DNA of 61,321 bases from Gordonia rhizosphera NBRC 16068 (GTDB lineage Bacteria > Actinomycetota > Actinomycetes > Mycobacteriales > Mycobacteriaceae): assembly GCF_000298195.1 (NCBI RefSeq), contig NZ_BAHC01000206.1:1-61321 (forward strand), written 5' to 3'. Below the pieces are notes generated by a model. It ran no database searches. It had not been told where the DNA came from and worked only from the letters and a program-made list of their open reading frames with translations. The translations under genes and the position numbers were made by a program. Below are positions 57,958 to 61,321 of the stretch, one piece after another. Each line of letters starts with the position of its first letter. Positions within the stretch are counted from its first letter, which is position 1.

Positions 57958-58563
57958 ATGGCTCGTTATACCGGCCCCGCAACCAAGAAGTCCCGTCGTC
58001 TGCGCGTCGACCTCGTCGGCGGCGATCAGGCGTTCGAACGTCGCCCCTACCCGCCCGGCCAGCACGGCCGCTCGCGGATCAAGGAGAGCGAGTACCTGCT
58101 TCAGCTGCAGGAGAAGCAGAAGGCACGCTTCACCTACGGAGTGATGGAGAAGCAGTTCCGTCGCTACTACGAAGAGGCGAACCGTCGTACCGGCAAGACC
58201 GGTGACGAGCTGCTGCGCATCCTCGAAACCCGCCTCGACAACGTCGTGTACCGCGCCGGCCTGGCCCGGACCCGTCGTCAGGCCCGCCAGATGGTCACCC
58301 ACGGCCACTTCACCGTCAACGGTGTGAATGTCGACGTGCCCAGCTACCGCGTCAGCCAGTACGACATCATCGACGTCCGTCCGAAGTCGCTGCAGACCGT
58401 CCCGTTCCAGATCGCCAAGGAGCTCGTCGGCGATCGTCCGGTGCCGGGTTGGCTGCAGGTGGTTCCGTCGACGCTGCGCATCCTCGTGCACCAGGTGCCC
58501 GAGCGCGCCCAGATCGACGTTCCGCTGTCTGAACAGCTCATCGTCGAGTTCTACTCCAAGTAG
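57958..58563 (+). CDS. rpsD: 30S ribosomal protein S4
   Basis: 201 residues starting M-A-R-Y-T-G-P-A-T-K-K-S-R-R. The S4 RNA-binding domain (L-D-N-V-V-Y-R-A-G-L-A-R-T-R-R-Q-A-R-Q) is near 92-110. The N-terminal zinc cysteines of some S4 proteins are absent, the usual C-minus form in actinobacteria. S4 nucleates small-subunit assembly. It lies 26 bases after rpsK with GGAAAGGAAGAGG as ribosome-binding site. Confidence 0.98.
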   Translation: MARYTGPATKKSRRLRVDLVGGDQAFERRPYPPGQHGRSRIKESEYLLQLQEKQKARFTYGVMEKQFRRYYEEANRRTGKTGDELLRILETRLDNVVYRAGLARTRRQARQMVTHGHFTVNGVNVDVPSYRVSQYDIIDVRPKSLQTVPFQIAKELVGDRPVPGWLQVVPSTLRILVHQVPERAQIDVPLSEQLIVEFYSK

Positions 58564-58652
58564 TTCTCGAGCAGTCCAACCAAACAGCCCAAGCTGTTCG
58601 GTCCACTTCTAGGCCGTCAAATAGCGGTCGGCCACAAGGAGATACACAAGAA

Positions 58653-59705
58653 ATGCTCATCTCACAGCGACCCACTCTGACCGAGGAGATCATCGCCGAG
58701 GACCGCTCGAAGTTCGTCATCGAGCCTCTCGAACCGGGCTTCGGCTACACCCTCGGCAACTCGCTCCGTCGTACCCTGCTCTCGTCGATCCCCGGCGCTG
58801 CGATCACCAGCATCCGCATCGACGGTGTCCTGCACGAGTTCACCACCGTCCCCGGGGTGAAGGAAGACGTCACCGACATCATCCTGAACCTCAAGGGCCT
58901 CGTGGTGAGCTCCGAAGAGGACGAGCCGGTCACCATGTACGTGCGCAAGCAGGGTCCGGGCACCGTCACCGGCGCCGACATCGTGCCTCCGGCCGGTGTC
59001 ACCGTGCACAACCCTGACCTGCACATCGCCACCCTGAACGACAAGGGCAAGCTCGAGATCGAGCTCGTCGTCGAGCGGGGCCGCGGTTATGTGCCGGCCG
59101 TGCAGAACAAGGCGTCGGGCGCCGAGATCGGCCGCATTCCGGTCGACTCGATCTACTCGCCGGTGCTCAAGGTGACCTACAAGGTCGAGGCCACCCGTGT
59201 CGAGCAGCGCACCGACTTCGATCGGCTCGTGCTCGATGTGGAGACCAAGAACTCGATGACCGCGCGTGACGCGCTGGCTTCCGCGGGCAAGACCCTGGTC
59301 GAGCTGTTCGGGCTCGCCCGGGAGCTCAACGTGGAGGCCGAGGGCATCGAGATCGGACCGTCGCCGGCCGAGGCCGACCACATCGCGTCGTTCAGCCTGC
59401 CGATCGAGGATCTGGAGCTGACCGTGCGGTCCTACAACTGCCTCAAGCGCGAGGGTGTGCACACCGTCGGCGAGCTGGTGGCCCGGACCGAGTCGGATCT
59501 GCTCGATATCCGCAACTTCGGGCAGAAGTCGATCGATGAGGTCAAGGTCAAGCTGCATGCGCTGGGTCTGTCGCTCAAGGACAGCCCGGCCAGCTTCGAC
59601 CCGTCGCAGGTGGCCGGTTACGACCCGGCGACCGGTACGTGGTCGGATGACGCGTCCTTCGACGCCGATTCCGGTGAGGATTTCGCTGAGACCGAGCAGC
59701 TCTGA
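58653..59705 (+). CDS. rpoA: RNA polymerase alpha subunit
   Basis: 350 residues. The N-terminal domain (1-230; E-P-L-E-P-G-F-G-Y-T-L-G-N-S-L-R-R-T-L-L-S) dimerises and assembles beta and beta'. The C-terminal domain (about 245-320; L-T-V-R-S-Y-N-C-L-K-R-E-G, R-N-F-G-Q-K-S-I-D-E-V) binds UP elements and activators. The tail is acidic. AAGGAG lies nine bases before the ATG. An 89-bp gap separates it from rpsD. Confidence 0.98.
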   Translation: MLISQRPTLTEEIIAEDRSKFVIEPLEPGFGYTLGNSLRRTLLSSIPGAAITSIRIDGVLHEFTTVPGVKEDVTDIILNLKGLVVSSEEDEPVTMYVRKQGPGTVTGADIVPPAGVTVHNPDLHIATLNDKGKLEIELVVERGRGYVPAVQNKASGAEIGRIPVDSIYSPVLKVTYKVEATRVEQRTDFDRLVLDVETKNSMTARDALASAGKTLVELFGLARELNVEAEGIEIGPSPAEADHIASFSLPIEDLELTVRSYNCLKREGVHTVGELVARTESDLLDIRNFGQKSIDEVKVKLHALGLSLKDSPASFDPSQVAGYDPATGTWSDDASFDADSGEDFAETEQL

Positions 59706-59765
59706 GCTGCCGCCCACCCCTGACTTCCGGTCGTGAGATCGTGAGTTTCTTCTAGGAGAAGAGAA

Positions 59766-60374
59766 ATGCCCAAGCCCACCAAGGGTGCCCGCCTCGGCGG
59801 GTCGGCCAGCCACCAGAAGGCGATGTTGGCGAACCTTGCCACCTCGCTCTTCGAGCACGGCCGCATCACCACCACCGAAGCGAAGGCGAAACGGCTGCGC
59901 CCGTACGCCGAGAAGCTGATCACCCACGCCAAGGGCGGCTCGCTGGCCAACCGTCGCGAGGTGATGAAGGACATCCGTGACAAGGATGTCGTGCACACCC
60001 TGTTCGCCGAGATCGGTCCGTTCTTCGCGGACCGTCCCGGTGGCTACACCCGCATCATCAAGACGCTGCCGCGCAAGGGCGACAACGCCCCGATGGCTGT
60101 GATCGAGCTGGTGCGTGAGTCGACCGTGTCCAGTGAGGCCAGCCGCGCGACCCGCGTCGCCGCCTCGCAGAAGGCACAGGAGAAGGCTGCCGAGCAGGTT
60201 GCCGACGCCGACGAGGCCGCCGAGACCGCTGAGGCCACCGAGGCCGAGAACGTGGTTGAGGCCGTCGAGGCGGACGCGGCTGCCGAGACCGAGGTCGCCG
60301 ACGACGCTTCGAGTACTGCTGCCACGGGCGAAGGTGCCGAGGCTGCTGCCGACGAGAAGAAGTCGGACGACTGA
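59766..60374 (+). CDS. rplQ: 50S ribosomal protein L17 with acidic C-terminal extension
   Basis: 202 residues. The first 120 are normal L17 (M-P-K-P-T-K-G-A-R-L-G-G-S-A-S-H-Q-K, N-L-A-T-S-L-F-E-H-G-R-I). Residues 125-202 form an Ala/Glu/Asp-rich disordered tail, a lineage feature of actinobacterial L17 of unknown use. The ATG follows TAGGAGAAGAGAA. The stop overlaps the proposed CTG start of truA. Confidence 0.97.
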   Translation: MPKPTKGARLGGSASHQKAMLANLATSLFEHGRITTTEAKAKRLRPYAEKLITHAKGGSLANRREVMKDIRDKDVVHTLFAEIGPFFADRPGGYTRIIKTLPRKGDNAPMAVIELVRESTVSSEASRATRVAASQKAQEKAAEQVADADEAAETAEATEAENVVEAVEADAAAETEVADDASSTAATGEGAEAAADEKKSDD

Positions 60375-61264
60375 GTCCAGACGCGCTGTCAGAGCCCGCC
60401 GTCACCGCATCCGGTGACGGCGGGTTCTGTCGTCTGCGCCTCGACATCTCCTACGACGGAACCGACTTCGCCGGGTGGGCGCGGCAGATCGGGCAGCGAA
60501 CCGTATGCGAGCTGCTCGAGGAGACACTGTCGACGGTGCTGCGGGTCCCCGTCCGGCTCACCGTCGCGGGCCGCACCGACGCCGGGGTGCATGCGACCGG
60601 ACAGGTCGCGCACACCGACGTACCCGAAACGTGTTTGGACACACGGTCCATCGCGGGAGACCCGTCACGACTCGTCGGGCGGCTTGCCAAAATGTTGCCG
60701 GATGATGTGCGGGTGCGTCGTATCGAGCGTGGCAGCGCCGATTTCGACGCCCGGTTCTCGGCGCTACGGCGGCACTACATGTACCGGCTGACCGACGCGC
60801 GCTGGGGATCCGAACCCATCCATGCGCGGTCCACGGCGACCTGGTCACGCCCCCTGGATGTCGATGCGATGAATGGTGCGTCGGAGAGTCTGTTGGGGCT
60901 CAACGACTTTGCCGCGTTCTGTCGGCGTCGCGAGGGGGCGACCACCATTCGCGATCTCCAACGATTCTCCTGGCACCGTGACCACGACGGGGTGCTGATC
61001 GGCGCGGTTAGCGCCGACGCGTTCTGCTGGTCCATGGTGCGCTCGCTCGTCGGCGCGGTCGCGAGCGTGGGGGACGGACGCCGCAACGTCGACTGGTGCC
61101 GGGGACTGTTGACCGAGACCACCCGCAACAGCAAGATCCCGGTCGCCGATGCGCGGGGTCTGTGTCTGGTCGGGGTCGACTATCCGCCGGAATCCGAACT
61201 GGCCGCCCGCAACGAGATCACCCGTGACGTGCGCTCTGCTACGGGTGGCTGCTGCGGCGGCTGA
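60371..61264 (+). CDS. truA: tRNA pseudouridine synthase A, apparent CTG start
   Basis: The TruA sequence begins before any usable ATG, GTG or TTG: R-L-R-L-D-I-S-Y-D-G-T-D-F-A-G-W-A is encoded from 60431, and the first standard start (GTG 60536) would delete it. In frame, the only start-like codon is CTG 60371, which overlaps the rplQ stop as CTGA, the same geometry as the ATGA/GTGA overlaps elsewhere here; this gives 297 residues. The catalytic Asp70 lies in A-G-R-T-D-A-G-V-H-A. Further motifs are R-R-H-Y-M-Y-R-L, D-F-A-A-F-C and F-C-W-S-M-V-R-S. It makes pseudouridine at positions 38-40 of tRNA anticodon stems. A sequencing error that hides a start is possible. Confidence 0.9.
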   Translation: MSPDALSEPAVTASGDGGFCRLRLDISYDGTDFAGWARQIGQRTVCELLEETLSTVLRVPVRLTVAGRTDAGVHATGQVAHTDVPETCLDTRSIAGDPSRLVGRLAKMLPDDVRVRRIERGSADFDARFSALRRHYMYRLTDARWGSEPIHARSTATWSRPLDVDAMNGASESLLGLNDFAAFCRRREGATTIRDLQRFSWHRDHDGVLIGAVSADAFCWSMVRSLVGAVASVGDGRRNVDWCRGLLTETTRNSKIPVADARGLCLVGVDYPPESELAARNEITRDVRSATGGCCGG

Positions 61265-61321
61265 CCGCACCCTCGGGCCGACAGCACGACCCGGATCCCC
61301 GCCGACGGCACCCGGAACCTC

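Noticed and set aside
58583..58598. AACAGC-CCAA-GCTGTT palindrome between rpsD and rpoA
   Set aside because: Only six-base arms; too short to claim a terminator or operator in a gap inside a coupled operon.
60414..60791. 126-codon frame starting near the truA region
   Set aside because: It runs in a different frame across conserved truA sequence; the TruA motifs (SYDGTDFAGW, AGRTDAGVHA) are in the frame beginning at 60371.
1..61321. tRNA, rRNA, CRISPR array or IS transposase genes
   Set aside because: None could be recognised on either strand.

Overview
The window is high-GC actinobacterial chromosome. The spc and alpha ribosomal operons have the mycobacterial gene order. There is an antigen-85-type mycolyltransferase, and a luciferase-like monooxygenase/FMN-reductase pair of the kind found in corynebacteria and their relatives. 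Together these point to a mycolic-acid bacterium (Mycobacteriales); Gordonia or a close relative is my best guess, but the species cannot be fixed from sequence alone.

Layout. (1) 1-14188: the 3' end of a giant non-ribosomal peptide synthetase gene with four complete adenylation modules, one epimerase and a terminal thioesterase, followed by its mbtH chaperone gene. (2) 14.3-21.1 kb: housekeeping and accessory genes, including a small orphan protein, an MTB12-like lipoprotein, the flavin monooxygenase/reductase pair, pirin, an acetoacetate-decarboxylase-like protein, a LuxR-type regulator and the mycolyltransferase. (3) 21.2-22.9 kb: rplN-rplX-rplE-rpsZ. (4) 22.9-34.8 kb: an 11.9 kb block of non-ribosomal genes that splits the spc operon. 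Its core is a five-gene co-directional cassette (25618-33348): a sigma-region-4-like/HhH protein, a GHKL (MutL/MORC-like) ATPase, a Z1-type helicase, a ParA ATPase and a small basic partner protein. (5) 34.6-40.4 kb: rpsH-rplF-rplR-rpsE-rpmD-rplO-secY-adk-map, restarted by its own promoter, which is nearly a copy of the rplN promoter. (6) 40.5-56.3 kb: a second accessory block. It holds a MITE-like inverted repeat, an MprF-like protein, fdhD, dtd, a flavodoxin, a region of duplicated and decaying genes, and a TetR/acyl-CoA ligase/single-chain acyl-CoA carboxylase operon that lies between 230-bp direct repeats. (7) 56.3-61.3 kb: infA-rpmJ-rpsM-rpsK-rpsD-rpoA-rplQ-truA.

The most unusual region is the Z1/GHKL/ParA cassette. 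Z1 helicases next to GHKL ATPases are known from restriction and conflict systems, but here no DNA methylase or recognisable separate nuclease is present. A DNA-binding protein with transcription-factor-like folds and a ParA pair stand in their place. Reading-frame overlaps (ATGA) or near-contact between all five genes suggest one functional unit, probably anti-phage or anti-plasmid defence; that function is inference.

The second notable pattern is a set of duplication scars at 45.6-55.2 kb. They include a nearly identical second copy of a small membrane-protein gene, remnants of three neighbouring genes and direct repeats, which together record how a 6.6 kb segment entered between a monooxygenase gene and a DUF4236 gene.
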